NCBI GenBank assembly: GCA_002706085.1
Contig: PAJO01000027.1
Location: 19,528 to 71,133, forward strand
Origin: Alcanivoracaceae bacterium
Lineage (GTDB): Bacteria; Pseudomonadota; Gammaproteobacteria; Pseudomonadales; Alcanivoracaceae
DNA length: 51,606 bases
Reading direction: 5' to 3'
In this document: piece by piece, positions 39,628 to 50,849 of the stretch
Layout of the letters: each line of letters begins with the position of its first letter
Numbering within the stretch: the stretch's first letter is position 1
The notes under the pieces: model-generated
Databases searched by the model: none
Told to the model about the DNA's origin: nothing
What the model saw: the letters and a program-made list of their open reading frames with translations, nothing else
Program-made: the position numbers and the translations under genes

Positions 39628-42600
39628 TCAATCCGGATTCCTATCACGTCGTTGCATCAGCAGATAGGCTGCGGGCAGCACGAAAAGTGATAACAAAGGT
39701 GCTGTTACCATCCCTCCTACCATGGGCGCAGCAATGCGGCTCATGATCTCGCTACCTGTGCCTCCCCCCCAGAAAATCGGAAGAAGGCCGGCAATAATAA
39801 CAGCTACAGTCATCGCCTTAGGTCGAACACGTAATACCGCGCCATCACGGATAGCACCCATCAAGGCAGCTTCACCCTTTTGGCCCTGCTCCTGTCTCTC
39901 CTGCCACGCCTGCTTTAGGTACAGCAACATGATCACGCCAAACTCCGCAGCGACACCCGCCAGGGCGATGAAGCCGACACCAGTAGCCACTGACAGGTTG
40001 TAGTCCAGCAGATACAAGAACCAGATACCACCGGTCACCGCGAACGGTAGCGTCGCCATAATCAGCAAGGCTTCACCGACACGGCGAAAGGTCAGGAATA
40101 ACAGTACGAAAATAATCAGTAAGGTCGCCGGTACCACCACTTTTAGCCTCGCATTGGCCCGCTCCAGGAACTCGAACTGACCGGCAAAGGACAAGCTGAC
40201 CCCCTCTGGCAACCTGACTCCATCATTCACTGAGGCACGTAGATCATCCACTACCGAGGCCAGGTCACGCCCCCGAACATCGATATACACCCACCCAGAC
40301 AGTCGGCCATTCTCACTTTTTAACATCGGCGGCCCATCGGTAATCTTGATATCCGCCACGGTTCCGAGGGTAATTTGTTTTCCTTCGGGAGTGACTATGG
40401 GCAAATCGCGTAAGCGATGCACCGTGTCGCGCCACTCGCGAGGATATCGAAGGCTGATCGGGTAACGCTCCAGCCCTTCCACTGTCTCACCGATGTTTTC
40501 ACCACCAATCAAACCACTGACCACCGACTGAATATCTGCGATGTTGAGGCCATACTGAGCCGCAATGCCACGCCGAATATCGATATCTACATAACGACCA
40601 CCAGTCAACCGTTCAGCCAATGCTGAGGAGACACCGGGTACTTGTTTGGCTACCTGTTCGATTTGACGGCTCACCTGGTCAATGATCTCTAGGTCATTAC
40701 CCGCTACTTTGATGCCAATTGGGCTCTTGATGCCAGTGGCAAGCATGTCGATACGATTGCGTATCGGAGGAATCCAGATATTTGCCAGTCCAGGCACGCG
40801 TACAATACGGTCCAGCTCTTCGACAAGCTTCTCCGTTGTCATGCCTTCACGCCATTGGTCCTTGGGTTTGAAACGGATGGTGGTTTCAAACATCGTCAAT
40901 GGTGCAGGGTCAGTCGCTGTCCGCGCACGCCCCGCCTTGCCGAACACCTGCTCCACCTCAGGCACCGTTTTGATCAACCGATCGGTCTGCTGTAGAAGCT
41001 CGGTAGCTTTTTGTGCTGACAAGCCTGGTAAAGCACTTGGCATATACAGCAAATCGCCCTCATCCAGCGGTGGCAAAAATTCACCACCAAGCTGACTTAG
41101 CGGCCAAAAGGCGGTAACAAAAACTAAACCGGCAACCAGCAAGGTGGTTTTCGGCCACGCCAAGACTCGCTCTAGTACGGGTTGATAACAACTAATCAAA
41201 AAGCGACTGATTGGATTACTTTCCTCGGAAGGTATCTTTCCCCGAATCCAGTACCCCATTAACAGTGGAACCAATGTCACCGATAGGCCGGCTGCCGCCG
41301 CCATAGCCCAGGTTTTGGTAAATGCCAGTGGGCCAAATAGCCGCCCTTCCTGTGCTTCCAAGGTAAAGACAGGAATAAACGACAAGGTAATAATTAGCAA
41401 CGAGAAGAACAGCGCCGGCCCCACTTCGACAGCTGCTTGCTCTATGACTCGCCAATGCGCATTACCAGTCAGAGATTGCCCTGGGTTATCCCGATGCCAA
41501 ATCTCAATTTTCTTGTGGGCGTTCTCGATTAACACCACTGCTGCATCCACCATCGCGCCGATAGCGATAGCAATGCCGCCAAGCGACATGATATTGGCAT
41601 TGATGCCCTGGTAACGCATCACAATAAAGGCAGCAAGGATTCCCAGCGGTAGGGAAATGATGGCCACCAGTGACGAACGCAAATGGCCAAGAAACAATAC
41701 GCACACCAGTGCGACTACAATGAACTCTTCAATCAATTTGTAACTGAGGTTTGTGACTGCTCGATCAATCAGCTCACTTCGATCATAGGTAGTGACGATT
41801 TCAACCCCTTCCGGCAAGCTTTCCCGCAGTGTCTCAAGTCGCTCATGCACGGCAGATAGCACAGCGCGGGCGTTCTTGCCCGAACGCAGAATGACGACCC
41901 CGCCGACGACTTCCCCTTCTCCGTCCAGCTCGGCAATACCACGCCGCATCTCCGGACCAAGGCGAATCTGCGCCACATCTCCAAGCTGTACTGGCACCCC
42001 ATCAACCAGTTTTAGTGGGATTTTTCGGAAATCTTCGAGTGATTGAAGGTAGCCACTGGAGCGCACCATGAACTCCGCTTCGCCCAGCGTCAGCACTGCT
42101 CCCCCGGTTTCTTGGTTAGCTTGTTCTATCGCCTTGCGTACTTGTTGATGACTGATCCCATGGCTGGCGAGTTTGACCGGGTCAGGGACTACCTGATATT
42201 CACGTACCATGCCACCGATGGTTGCCACTTCTGCAACGTCAGGCAGAGTCTGCAGCTCGTATTTTAGAAACCAGTCCTGTATCGAGGTTAGCTGCGATTG
42301 ATCATGCTGGCCGGTGCGATCGATCAATGCGTACTGATAAATCCAGCCGACACCGGTAGCGTCTGGCCCAAGTGATGGTCGTGCTGTACGCGGCAATTCA
42401 GACTGGACCTGACTAAGGTATTCCAACACCCGTGAGCGTGCCCAATACAAGTCGGTACCATCTTCAAACAACACGTAAACATAACTATCACCGAAGAACG
42501 AGTAACCACGTACTGTGCGCGCACCTGGCACGGCCAGCATGGTGGTGGCAAGTGGATAGGTAACCTGTTTTTCCACCAGCTGCGGTGCCTGACCTGGGTA

Positions 42601-42756
42601 ACTGGTGCGGATAATCACCTGTACATCGGACAGATCCGGTAAAGCATCTACGGGGGTATTGTTGATAGACCAGATTCCCCACGCACTCATGAACAGCGTC
42701 GCCAGCAGCACCAAAAATCGGTTAGCCAACGACCAGCGAATCAGGGTAGCGATCAT
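39628..42756 (-). CDS. cusA: Cu(I)/Ag(I) RND efflux pump CusA
   Basis: 1042 residues. The heavy-metal RND start [20 protein letters not shown] and [20 protein letters not shown] are diagnostic of the CusA branch. Met residues in [10 protein letters not shown] and [13 protein letters not shown] match two of the Met ligands of E. coli CusA. The proton-path block [17 protein letters not shown] is present. It exports Cu+ or Ag+ from periplasm and cytoplasm through CusBC. The start overlaps cusB as ATGA, and it is the last gene of the operon. Confidence 0.95.
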   Translation of the reverse strand: MIATLIRWSLANRFLVLLATLFMSAWGIWSINNTPVDALPDLSDVQVIIRTSYPGQAPQLVEKQVTYPLATTMLAVPGARTVRGYSFFGDSYVYVLFEDGTDLYWARSRVLEYLSQVQSELPRTARPSLGPDATGVGWIYQYALIDRTGQHDQSQLTSIQDWFLKYELQTLPDVAEVATIGGMVREYQVVPDPVKLASHGISHQQVRKAIEQANQETGGAVLTLGEAEFMVRSSGYLQSLEDFRKIPLKLVDGVPVQLGDVAQIRLGPEMRRGIAELDGEGEVVGGVVILRSGKNARAVLSAVHERLETLRESLPEGVEIVTTYDRSELIDRAVTNLSYKLIEEFIVVALVCVLFLGHLRSSLVAIISLPLGILAAFIVMRYQGINANIMSLGGIAIAIGAMVDAAVVLIENAHKKIEIWHRDNPGQSLTGNAHWRVIEQAAVEVGPALFFSLLIITLSFIPVFTLEAQEGRLFGPLAFTKTWAMAAAAGLSVTLVPLLMGYWIRGKIPSEESNPISRFLISCYQPVLERVLAWPKTTLLVAGLVFVTAFWPLSQLGGEFLPPLDEGDLLYMPSALPGLSAQKATELLQQTDRLIKTVPEVEQVFGKAGRARTATDPAPLTMFETTIRFKPKDQWREGMTTEKLVEELDRIVRVPGLANIWIPPIRNRIDMLATGIKSPIGIKVAGNDLEIIDQVSRQIEQVAKQVPGVSSALAERLTGGRYVDIDIRRGIAAQYGLNIADIQSVVSGLIGGENIGETVEGLERYPISLRYPREWRDTVHRLRDLPIVTPEGKQITLGTVADIKITDGPPMLKSENGRLSGWVYIDVRGRDLASVVDDLRASVNDGVRLPEGVSLSFAGQFEFLERANARLKVVVPATLLIIFVLLFLTFRRVGEALLIMATLPFAVTGGIWFLYLLDYNLSVATGVGFIALAGVAAEFGVIMLLYLKQAWQERQEQGQKGEAALMGAIRDGAVLRVRPKAMTVAVIIAGLLPIFWGGGTGSEIMSRIAAPMVGGMVTAPLLSLFVLPAAYLLMQRRDRNPD

Positions 42757-44492
42757 GGTGCAACCTCCTGTTTGTCGAGAGACACCACAGTCAAGCCATT
42801 ATCGGTATCTTTGACGCCGACGCGCACACGATCGCCCACTGCTATATCGCTGGCCACCTGTTCGCTGGCAAGACGAAAGCGCATGGTCATGCCAGGCATA
42901 CCGAGCGTCTTAAAAGGACCGTGTTTAAGCTTGACCTTGCCGTCGGATAGCCCCTCGATAACCCCCTCGGCGTAATGCAACGAATTCACTTGGGTGTCTT
43001 TTTGTTCCGCCACCTGCTTTTCTAGGCGCTCCACAATCAACCCTTTGTCTGTATCACGAATGCCAATGCGCACGCGATCACCTACCGATATCCCTTTGCC
43101 TACTTGTTCATTCGCCAGGTTAAAACGCATGGTCATGGCAGGCATGGACAAGCTCTTGAAAGGGCCATGGTCCAGCATTATTTTGCTGCCATTCAGTTGC
43201 TCGACAACACCTTCGGCATAGTGCAGTGCGTTCATCATTTCCGTCTCATCTGACATAGCCAGCTCCTGAACGGCAATGCCTTGCAGGCTGGCTTCGGAAT
43301 CGAGCAGGAACTGACCACTGACAACCACCTTCTGGTCTTCCTTCAGCCCTGCCAGGATCAGCGTTTGGTCTCCCAGCTCGCCCCCCGGCAACACTGCCTG
43401 CGGACGATATCGGCCCTCCCCCTCATCAAGCATCACCAGGCTGCGCTTTCCTGTATGCAATAAGGCTGCGGTTGGTACGGCCAATGCTTTCTGTGTGGCT
43501 TCGCCATGAATGCGTACCTGAGCGCTCATGCCCGGACGCAGATCACCCTCGTCATTGGACAAGGTCACTCGCACCGGCACAGTTCGGCTGGACTGATCCA
43601 CCAGAGGCAGAATGTCGGCAACTTGCCCCTCACGCAGTGCTGGCTTCACTCCTTGAACGGTCACGTCAACAGCGTTACCACTACTGACTTGCCCCAATTG
43701 GCGTTCCGGGACTGCTATCTCCACCCACACGGGGTTGAGTGACTGAATCTCCGCCACGGGAGCACCGGCCGACAGCGTCATGCCAGCACGAGCATTGAGA
43801 CTGCGTATCACGCCATCATGCGGAGCTGTCACCGTCCAGGTTTCCAGCGGTTTACGTTGGCGTTCAATACTTCGGATCAGGGATGCAGGCATGCCCAATG
43901 ACAACAGGCGCTCCCGCCCGGCGACGATCAGTTCGTTGTTGCCGCTGCCGAGCACGGCCAGCCATTCATGCTGAGCTCCAGTCCAGGCCGGAACTCTCAA
44001 TTGCATCAGCGGCTGACCACTGGAGATAGTGTCGCCCTCAGCCAGAGGCCAGACCTTGTCTACGAAGGAAGGCGCGGGGCTTTGCAGGCGTGTCAGGGCG
44101 CGGTCGTTGTAAGCAATCAACCCCGTGACATCAAGCTGAGATTGTGACTGAGCCACGACCACCGAGGCACTGCGAATTCCCAGATTTTGTACCATGGCTG
44201 CATCAATACGGACCGTTGGCTGATCGCTATCATCACCACCATTGGCATAACGGGGCACCAACTCCATATCCATGAAAGGTGAGGGCCCGGGCTCGTCAAA
44301 GTGCTGCTGGGGATACATAGGGTCATACCAGTACAGCACTTCCTTTTCATCCGCTTTGCTGTTGGTTTCACCGCTGTCCATCGCCATCGATATACTGCTC
44401 TGCGAAGGGGTGACGTAACGGCCCAAATATATTCCGGCTAGCAACAACAGCGAGGCAGCCAAACCGATCAAGGCATTGCGTTTAATGTTCAT
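42753..44492 (-). CDS. cusB: CusB adaptor fused to two C-terminal CusF-like metallochaperone domains
   Basis: 579 residues from the ATG at 44492 ([20 protein letters not shown]); the longer frame lies inside cusC. It has an N-terminal signal/anchor, then a heavy-metal-binding segment ([20 protein letters not shown]), the adaptor body, and two tandem CusF-like domains in the last about 150 residues. Each repeats HYAEGV, HGPFK, MP(A/G)MTMRF and VGDRVR. CusF hands Cu+ to CusB; fusing two copies to CusB would tether the chaperone to the pump. Single fusions are known; the tandem pair is less usual. Overlaps cusC by 11 bp and cusA by 4 bp. Confidence 0.93.
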   Translation of the reverse strand: MNIKRNALIGLAASLLLLAGIYLGRYVTPSQSSISMAMDSGETNSKADEKEVLYWYDPMYPQQHFDEPGPSPFMDMELVPRYANGGDDSDQPTVRIDAAMVQNLGIRSASVVVAQSQSQLDVTGLIAYNDRALTRLQSPAPSFVDKVWPLAEGDTISSGQPLMQLRVPAWTGAQHEWLAVLGSGNNELIVAGRERLLSLGMPASLIRSIERQRKPLETWTVTAPHDGVIRSLNARAGMTLSAGAPVAEIQSLNPVWVEIAVPERQLGQVSSGNAVDVTVQGVKPALREGQVADILPLVDQSSRTVPVRVTLSNDEGDLRPGMSAQVRIHGEATQKALAVPTAALLHTGKRSLVMLDEGEGRYRPQAVLPGGELGDQTLILAGLKEDQKVVVSGQFLLDSEASLQGIAVQELAMSDETEMMNALHYAEGVVEQLNGSKIMLDHGPFKSLSMPAMTMRFNLANEQVGKGISVGDRVRIGIRDTDKGLIVERLEKQVAEQKDTQVNSLHYAEGVIEGLSDGKVKLKHGPFKTLGMPGMTMRFRLASEQVASDIAVGDRVRVGVKDTDNGLTVVSLDKQEVAP

Positions 44493-45777
44493 TATCTTGC
44501 TCCTCGCCCACCATGCCGTGGTGGTCGTAGGTAAAATGGAGGGCGGCTGCCTGCTGGTCATACTGCCCGCTGAGATCAATCTCCTTCAGTTTGGCGTCCA
44601 GCCATTCGCTACGTGCCCGTACAAGATCGGCCAAACTGCCATCACCGCCGCGCCAAGCGGCCCTAGCCAATCCCACTTTCTCTTTTGCCAGAGGCACCAG
44701 TCGCTCCCGTTGCCGGGCAAGCGTGCGTTCCTGGCGTTCATATTCGGCCAGATCGCTCTGCAGCATCGCTTCATGTTCGCGACGTACCGCCTCTGCACGA
44801 GATTCCAGTGCTTGCCACTCAGCTTCCGCCGAGGCAATGCGAGGCCCCTGGCGCGACCGGCTGAACAATGGCAGGTCCACATTGACCTGTAGCATCGCCA
44901 TGTCACTGAATTCTTCACGATTCATATAAGCCAGAGTTAAAGCCCAGTCCGGCTTCTTGGCGGCACGAGCCTCGTCCGCGTTAGCCTGGGCGACAGAAGC
45001 CTGACGCGACGCTATCTCAAGTTCAGGGTGCTTATGCAGGCTATTCAGTAACTGTTCAGCATTGATGGCGAAATCAGGTGCTTGGCCAGCCGGTGATTGC
45101 CGGCCGGCTTCCCCCAGCCAGCGTATTAAACGAGCCTTAGCCTGGCGTTGCCTGGCCAGAAGAGCATCTCGCCGATCCAGTAATGTCACGGCTTCCTGCC
45201 TGGGTGCCACGCTATCAATAGCCTTTCCTTGACCCGATGAAAGCCGGGCACGCACTGCCTTGTCGAACAAACGATTTTCAGCAATGAGTTCTTCCAGCAG
45301 GACTAGTTGACGATCCAGAGTGTGGAGCTCAATCCAGGCTTGAGCGGTCTGACGCAGCACGGCCAGACGAGTGGCCTCTTTCGTGGCCTCCGTTAAGCCG
45401 ATTTGCTGTCTGGCACCTTCTGCCCTTGCTGTGCGTTTGCTGCGATTGGGGAAACGCTGGGTTACACCAATACGCTGCATGGTCATGAAATCACTCGACA
45501 GGCTGTAACGATCGGCGCCATCCACAGGTACATTGTCGAGGCCAAGAATCAGGGTGGGATCGGGCAAAGCATCGGCAGGCCCTTCTGCCTGCTGAGCGGC
45601 CTCGACGCGGGCCGATTCCGCCCGCAATTCCGGTGATTGACGTAAGGCGAGCTGTAGCGCCTGATTAAAAGTCAGGCCTTCTGCCCCAAACGCCTGGACA
45701 CTAGCTAGCAGCAGGGAGGGCGCTAGCCAGCCGAGTGCGCGCCGATACCGGCCGGCGCTCAGAAATATCCAATACAT
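44482..45777 (-). CDS. cusC: TolC-family outer-membrane channel CusC
   Basis: 431 residues. Signal peptide (APSLLLASVQAFGAEG), then two TolC repeats of paired coiled coils (LALRQSPELRAESARVEAAQ and GPRIASAEAEWQALESRAEA). It forms the exit duct for CusAB. Its end overlaps cusB by 11 bp. No lipobox Cys at the expected site, unlike E. coli CusC. Confidence 0.9.
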   Translation of the reverse strand: MYWIFLSAGRYRRALGWLAPSLLLASVQAFGAEGLTFNQALQLALRQSPELRAESARVEAAQQAEGPADALPDPTLILGLDNVPVDGADRYSLSSDFMTMQRIGVTQRFPNRSKRTARAEGARQQIGLTEATKEATRLAVLRQTAQAWIELHTLDRQLVLLEELIAENRLFDKAVRARLSSGQGKAIDSVAPRQEAVTLLDRRDALLARQRQAKARLIRWLGEAGRQSPAGQAPDFAINAEQLLNSLHKHPELEIASRQASVAQANADEARAAKKPDWALTLAYMNREEFSDMAMLQVNVDLPLFSRSRQGPRIASAEAEWQALESRAEAVRREHEAMLQSDLAEYERQERTLARQRERLVPLAKEKVGLARAAWRGGDGSLADLVRARSEWLDAKLKEIDLSGQYDQQAAALHFTYDHHGMVGEEQDNEH

Positions 45778-45850
45778 GTGTCACTCCAACACGGATCATG
45801 GCGCGCAACGCGCCCTCAGTGGGCCCAGACCAGGCCGGACCCCGAAAAGA

Positions 45851-46225
45851 TCAGTGAGAAAGTGCTAGAGGCGGTCGCCAGATGGTAGATAAGGCAAGGG
45901 GGAGATAGAGAGGGTTAGAAAAATGAGGGGTAGCCGGATTTGCTGCCTGAAAAGAAACCGCCGGAGCCGTATTCATGATCGAGAGCTGCCCAGCATGGCA
46001 CTCCTGGCCAGGCTTGCAAACCGGGCCGCTGTGCGTGTTGGATCCACCATCCAGACAACAATCGTTTTGTGGCATGGCGGACATCATGCTGCAACGGTCA
46101 TCCATGTCTGCCTGCATCATGGTTTGTTCCATGGGGCAAGGCTGCGCCAATTGCACCGCTGCCATCCCCTGCAAGGAGATGCTAAGCAGAAATAGGCAAC
46201 TAATGAAAAACCGAGCAATAAACAT
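45851..46225 (-). CDS. Small periplasmic Cys/Met/His-rich protein of the copper island
   Basis: 124 residues. A signal peptide (MFIARFFISCLFLLSISLQG) precedes CPMEQTMMQADMDDRCSMMS and NDCCLDGGSNTHSGPVC, a run of Cys and Met that could bind Cu+ or Ag+. The C-terminal third lacks such residues. It is first in the cus operon and sits behind the MerR-type promoter at 46261. It resembles DUF2946-like small proteins near copper genes, without certainty. Confidence 0.65.
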   Translation of the reverse strand: MFIARFFISCLFLLSISLQGMAAVQLAQPCPMEQTMMQADMDDRCSMMSAMPQNDCCLDGGSNTHSGPVCKPGQECHAGQLSIMNTAPAVSFQAANPATPHFSNPLYLPLALSTIWRPPLALSH

Positions 46226-46260
46226 ATGGTGTCAGCATAGTCCGAAGCAATGTGCTATTA

Positions 46261-46291
46261 ACAACATAAACCTTGGGGTAGCCCCCATGTC
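46261..46291 (-). promoter_or_regulatory. MerR-family (CueR-type) promoter with 19-bp spacer for the cus operon
   Basis: On the minus strand a TTGACA -35 (46286-46291) and a TATGTT -10 (46261-46266) are exactly 19 bp apart. The spacer holds the dyad GGGGGCTACCCC and AAGGTT. Over-long spacers with a central dyad are the hallmark of promoters untwisted by MerR-type activators such as CueR. The regulator gene is not in the window. Confidence 0.65.
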
Positions 46292-46676
46292 AATGTTTAA
46301 TATTGAGCTATGTAACTATTGATCGCCAGCTCTGCTCCCTCTGGCATGCTCTTCTGCTACGCCACAGCCTTCAATAGCATTACTTGATGAAGCGTGAAAG
46401 TGTCTCTCGATGCCATTCCAGGCGCCTGTTGGCATGCTGGGTACCGAGGCTTATGTCGACAGGTGGCGGCGTGGTTAAGAACTATAAAATCGACACTTTG
46501 ATCTATTGCGGTTGTACGATGCCTTCGCTGATGCCTGCAAGAACCCCGCAAGCATCAACTTCACGGCCATCGTTGCACCTCGCTCTCAGGGAAACGAGTT
46601 GCTTCTCAAGCGATTGCAAAGCCGTTATCTGCGACCGCGCATCAGCAGACTTCCTGTTATAAGCAACCTGTTGGCT
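46292..46676. other. Region without a supported gene between the cus operon and the DUF302 remnant
   Basis: About 385 bases. Short rightward frames (for example 46506-46688, LYDAFADACKNPASINFTAI) look protein-like in places but lack an intact start or known family. It may be a decayed gene. No repeats or RNA genes seen. Confidence 0.4.
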
Positions 46677-46789
46677 TTACACACCTAGAGAGTTAATCAC
46701 AATGAGTTGGATTAAAGTTGAACGGGCTGAGCAAACCCCGTGGAACTTGATCACGGTCAACAGATCACGGATGAAGTCGCTTAAGGCGC

Positions 46790-47018
46790 CAGCTATGGCA
46801 AAATAGCCCCTACTCGAGGCTCCACGCCGATGGCCTAGGATTGCATGCCCAAAGATCCGGTAGGCAGGTATTTCCGTGCCCAGCTTCTCCTTCATCGTGG
46901 TTTTGACGTCGATTTCGATCAGCACCCCGAAGCAGTTATCCGTGAGAGACTGACGCGCTCGTTTGTCAACCGCCTCAAAATCAGCATCTTCTATGGTTCG
47001 ATCAATAGTGTACGGCAC
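46790..47018 (-). pseudogene. Decayed DUF302-family gene
   Basis: The start reads PYTIDRTIEDADFEAVDKRA then TDNCFGVLIEIDVKTTMKEK and IPAYRIFG, a clear DUF302 N-terminal half. After that the family sequence continues in other frames: CNPR in one frame and VEPRVGAILP in the third, so at least two frameshifts are present. The open frame runs on to 46677 with unrelated residues. DUF302 proteins often accompany metal-resistance genes. Confidence 0.7.
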
Positions 47019-47027
47019 CAGCTATTA

Positions 47028-49337
47028 TTACTTAGGGCCAAGCTTGATAACTCGCAGGCGCAATGCATTCACAATCACGCTGAAAGACGACAGCGACATT
47101 GCAGCAGCCGCGAAGATCGGTGAAAGCAGTATCCCGAAGAACGGGTACAAAACCCCCGCCGCAATCGGAACGCCCGCGGAGTTGTACACAAAAGCAAAGA
47201 ACAGGTTCTGTCGGATATTGCGCATGGTCGCCAGCGACAGACGACGCGCTTCTACAATACCCATCAAGTCGCCGCGCAGCAGCGTAATGCCCGCGCTTTC
47301 GATGGCCACATCTGTGCCGGTGCCCATGGCCACCCCCACGTCCGCCGTTGCCAATGCAGGCGCGTCGTTAACGCCATCACCCGCCATCACGACAACACCC
47401 CCTTCATCTTTCAGACGCTGGACGATCTTGCCCTTATCTTCCGGCAGTACCTCCGCTTCCACTTCATCGATATGCAATTTGCGAGCAACCGCCTCGGCCG
47501 AGGTGTAGTTATCGCCAGTCAGCATGACCACTCGAATGCCGTCTTTTTGCAGCGCGACAATAGCAGCGTGGGTCGTTCTCTTGATGGGATCGGAGATGGC
47601 CAACAGCCCAGCGATTTTTCCATCGACGGCGGCAAAAATCACGGTAGCACCATCTTTGCGATGCTCGTCGGCATCGCTGTCAAATTTAGTGGTGTCGACA
47701 TTCTCCGACTCCATGAGAAGACGATTACCAAGCAGCACCCGCTTGCCGTCGATTTTTCCTGTTACCCCTTTACCGTTGGGAGAATCGAAGTCTTCCGCAT
47801 CCGGCAGCTTCAGCTCCATGCCCTTGGCTTTGTCCAGAATGGCGTGGGCCAGTGGATGCTCACTGCCTTTCTCGAGTCCGCCCGCAAAACGCATCAAAGC
47901 ATCGTCATCGTACCCATTCGCTGTAACAATTCGGGTGATTTGTGGCTGCCCCTCTGTCAACGTGCCGGTCTTATCCACTACCACCGTATCTACCTTTTCC
48001 ATGCGTTCAAGGGCTTCCGCATCGCGGATCAGCACACCACTTTGGGCGCCGCGGCCAACACCTACCATGATCGACATCGGCGTTGCCAGACCCAGTGCGC
48101 AAGGGCAGGCAATGATCAGAACACTGACCGCCGCAATCAGCCCGAACGCCATGGGCGGTGTCGGCCCAAGGAATGACCAGGCTATAAAGGCAACAATGGC
48201 AATTAGGATCACGGTGGGCACAAACCAGCTCGCCACCTTATCGGCAAGCCCCTGGATCGGTGCGCGGCTGCGTTGGGCGCTGGCCACCATCTGCACGATT
48301 TGGGAAAGCATGGTGTCCCGGCCAACCTTGTCGGCCCGCATGATAAAGCTGCCCTGTTGGTTAATACTGCCGCCAATCACTTGGTCGCCAGACTTTTTGC
48401 TGACTGCAAGAGGCTCACCGGTCACCATGGACTCATCCACGTTGGAGCTGCCTTCAAGTAACTCACCGTCCAGCGGCACCTTGTCCCCCGGGCGCACTCG
48501 CAGGCGATCACCCACCTTGACCTGATCCAGCGACACATCGGACTCGTCGCCCTGGTCATCCAGCTTTCGGGCCGTCGCCGGTGCCAGATCCAGCAGCGCC
48601 TTGATCGCGCCCGAGGTTTTCTCCCGGGCCCGCAGTTCAAGCACCTGGCCTAACAGAACCAGCACCACGATGACCGCAGCCGCCTCGAAGTAGACGGCGA
48701 CAGAACCGTCTTCCTGCCGAAAGGCGTCGGGGAAAATCTGGGGCGCCAGTGTCGCCACCAGGCTGTAGATCAGCGCCACGCCAGTACCAATGGCAATGAG
48801 CGTGAACATGTTCAGATTGCGGCTGACGACGGACTTCCAGCCTCTGACAAAGAAAGGCCAGCCACACCAGGCCACTACTGGCGTCGCCAACACCAGTTGA
48901 ATCCAGTTGGACATTTGTGGGGCAACGATCTGGTCAAGGCCGGTGAGATGTCCGCCCATTTCCAGCACCAATACCGGCAGGGCCAGCACCAGGCCAATCC
49001 AAAATCGACGGGTCATGTCTTTGAGCTCTGCCGAGGGCCCGTCATCCAGACTTACCTGCTCGGGCTCCAGGGCCATACCACAGATAGGGCAATCTCCGGG
49101 GCCCTGCTGGCGAATTTCCGGATGCATCGGGCAGGTGTACATGGTGCCCGGAGCCACGGGTTCGTCCTGTTTCTGTTCTCCACTGAGGTAGTGTCCCGGG
49201 TCGCCGTCAAACTTCGATTTGCACCCCGAAGAACAGAAATACCAGGTTTTCCCGCCATGCTCGCTGCGATGTTCCGCCGAGTGTGGATTCACCGACATGC
49301 CGCAAACAGGATCTTTGACCGTGTGCTCAGCCGTCAT
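47028..49337 (-). CDS. copA: Copper/silver-exporting P1B ATPase (CopA/SilP-type)
   Basis: 769 residues. The N-terminus has a YHS domain ([28 protein letters not shown]) and a heavy-metal-binding segment ([20 protein letters not shown]), not the classical CxxC HMA domain. Core motifs are [26 protein letters not shown] and [10 protein letters not shown]. The CPC and the N-terminal metal domains point to Cu+/Ag+ export to the periplasm. It follows the APC permease by 30 bp and is probably co-transcribed with it. Confidence 0.93.
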   Translation of the reverse strand: MTAEHTVKDPVCGMSVNPHSAEHRSEHGGKTWYFCSSGCKSKFDGDPGHYLSGEQKQDEPVAPGTMYTCPMHPEIRQQGPGDCPICGMALEPEQVSLDDGPSAELKDMTRRFWIGLVLALPVLVLEMGGHLTGLDQIVAPQMSNWIQLVLATPVVAWCGWPFFVRGWKSVVSRNLNMFTLIAIGTGVALIYSLVATLAPQIFPDAFRQEDGSVAVYFEAAAVIVVLVLLGQVLELRAREKTSGAIKALLDLAPATARKLDDQGDESDVSLDQVKVGDRLRVRPGDKVPLDGELLEGSSNVDESMVTGEPLAVSKKSGDQVIGGSINQQGSFIMRADKVGRDTMLSQIVQMVASAQRSRAPIQGLADKVASWFVPTVILIAIVAFIAWSFLGPTPPMAFGLIAAVSVLIIACPCALGLATPMSIMVGVGRGAQSGVLIRDAEALERMEKVDTVVVDKTGTLTEGQPQITRIVTANGYDDDALMRFAGGLEKGSEHPLAHAILDKAKGMELKLPDAEDFDSPNGKGVTGKIDGKRVLLGNRLLMESENVDTTKFDSDADEHRKDGATVIFAAVDGKIAGLLAISDPIKRTTHAAIVALQKDGIRVVMLTGDNYTSAEAVARKLHIDEVEAEVLPEDKGKIVQRLKDEGGVVVMAGDGVNDAPALATADVGVAMGTGTDVAIESAGITLLRGDLMGIVEARRLSLATMRNIRQNLFFAFVYNSAGVPIAAGVLYPFFGILLSPIFAAAAMSLSSFSVIVNALRLRVIKLGPK

Positions 49338-49367
49338 GGCCGATCCCTCCCTATCGAGTTCTGGTGA

Positions 49368-50720
49368 TTAGTGATGATGAGCATGAGATTCTTTGTGTCC
49401 CGCTTCTTCGGCTTCTGTGGCCTTTTTCAGGAACAGTTGCTCGGCCACTGCGATAACAATCATGGTGACAACCGCCACGCCAATAACAAACAGGTCAGTA
49501 TTCAGTTTGACCCAAACGAAGCCACCAAGAGCGAGCAAATCCAGAACAATTGCCACCGTGGGCACCCACACATTGGCCTTCACATCCTCCCGTAAATAGC
49601 GCAGAACGCCCCAATGGATAGCAATGTCCATGATCAGGTAAAAAATGATGCCCAGCGCTGCAATTCGGGACAGGTCGAAGAAGGCCGTGAGGATAAGCCC
49701 AAGCACCACGGTATAAACCAGCGTGTGCTTCTGGATGCTACCGGGCATGCCGAAATGACTGTGGGGGACCAGCTTCATTTCAGTCAGCATGGCCAACATG
49801 CGTGAGACGGCGAAAATACTGGCCAGAATGCCACCGGCGGTGGCCATCATCGCAATGGCGACGGTAAACCAGACGCCGTAGTCGCCCAATGCGGGACGCG
49901 CAGCGGCCGCCAGAGAGTAGTCCTGCGTTTTGATGATTTCCGCCAGGGACAGGTTACTGGCAACGGCGAAACCGACCAGGGTGTAGATCACCACGCAGGC
50001 TGCGATGGAAATAATAATCGCTCGCCCCACGTTTCTCTTGGGGTCTATGACTTCCGAGCCGCTGTTGGTGATGGTGGTAAAACCTTTGAAGGCCAGAATG
50101 CCAAGGGCCGTTGCCCCCAGGAAATTGCCAAAGGTTCCAGCCTCACCGGGGCTAGAGAAATCAACAGAAACACTGTCGGCAATCCAGATACCCACCATCC
50201 CGAAAACCAGAATGCCTCCGATCTTCAGGATACCTATAAAGGAAGCCACGCCCTGAATCATTCGGTTGCCCAACAGATTGATCAGAAACGCGGCCAGAAT
50301 TAGTGAGACGCCAAGAATGGGCACCATGCGGCCACTTTCATCGCCATCGAACAGTTGCATGGTGTAAGAACCGAAGGTTCGCGCAAGAAAGCTCTGGGCA
50401 ATCACCATCGAGAAATACATCAGCAAAGCATTGAAAGCCGTCGGTAACCGATTGCCATAGGCTTTGTGCAGGTACATGCCTATGCCCCCGGCTGACGGGT
50501 AGGCATTGGAAATTTTGATGTAGGAATAGGCACTGAAGCTTACGATTACCGCCGCGGCCAGAAACGCCAACGGGAAAAGAACGCCAGTCATCTGCGCCAT
50601 CTGCCCGGTAAGGGCGAAGATACCGGCGCCAATCATGACACCGGTGCCCAGCATAACAGTTCCCGGAAGTGTAAGACTGCCTTTCTGATAGCGCGTGGTT
50701 CTGTCGTGCGTGCTGCTCAT
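49368..50720 (-). CDS. APC-superfamily permease with His-rich tail in the copper island
   Basis: 450 residues with about twelve membrane helices. The APC start MLGTGVMIGAGIFALTGQMA is followed by SNAYPSAGGIGMYLHKAYGN and GFTTITNSGSEVIDPKRNVG. The C-terminus ends KESHAHHH, a possible metal site. Amino-acid permeases of this kind recur next to copper ATPase genes in marine bacteria, but the substrate is not known. AGGAGG precedes the ATG. Confidence 0.8.
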   Translation of the reverse strand: MSSTHDRTTRYQKGSLTLPGTVMLGTGVMIGAGIFALTGQMAQMTGVLFPLAFLAAAVIVSFSAYSYIKISNAYPSAGGIGMYLHKAYGNRLPTAFNALLMYFSMVIAQSFLARTFGSYTMQLFDGDESGRMVPILGVSLILAAFLINLLGNRMIQGVASFIGILKIGGILVFGMVGIWIADSVSVDFSSPGEAGTFGNFLGATALGILAFKGFTTITNSGSEVIDPKRNVGRAIIISIAACVVIYTLVGFAVASNLSLAEIIKTQDYSLAAAARPALGDYGVWFTVAIAMMATAGGILASIFAVSRMLAMLTEMKLVPHSHFGMPGSIQKHTLVYTVVLGLILTAFFDLSRIAALGIIFYLIMDIAIHWGVLRYLREDVKANVWVPTVAIVLDLLALGGFVWVKLNTDLFVIGVAVVTMIVIAVAEQLFLKKATEAEEAGHKESHAHHH

Positions 50721-50849
50721 ACAACCTCCTGTTGTTTTGAACGGCGTTTGATACTCAATAAATAGCCAATGCTAGCTTGGGTAGATCTCACTTGCATCAA
50801 TGTCGAGAAAAACGGGCCAAAGAAATATCTTTAGCCCCTAAGTACCTGA
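50721..50849. other. Gap between copB and the APC permease
   Basis: 129 bases with the permease ribosome-binding site. A TTGATGCAAGTG stretch is present but no clear -10 or metal-regulator dyad like the one at 46261 was found. Confidence 0.35.

Noticed and set aside
46384-46688. Short rightward frames upstream of the DUF302 remnant
   Set aside because: Some stretches look protein-like, but no start, family or conserved motif could be named; at most a decayed gene.
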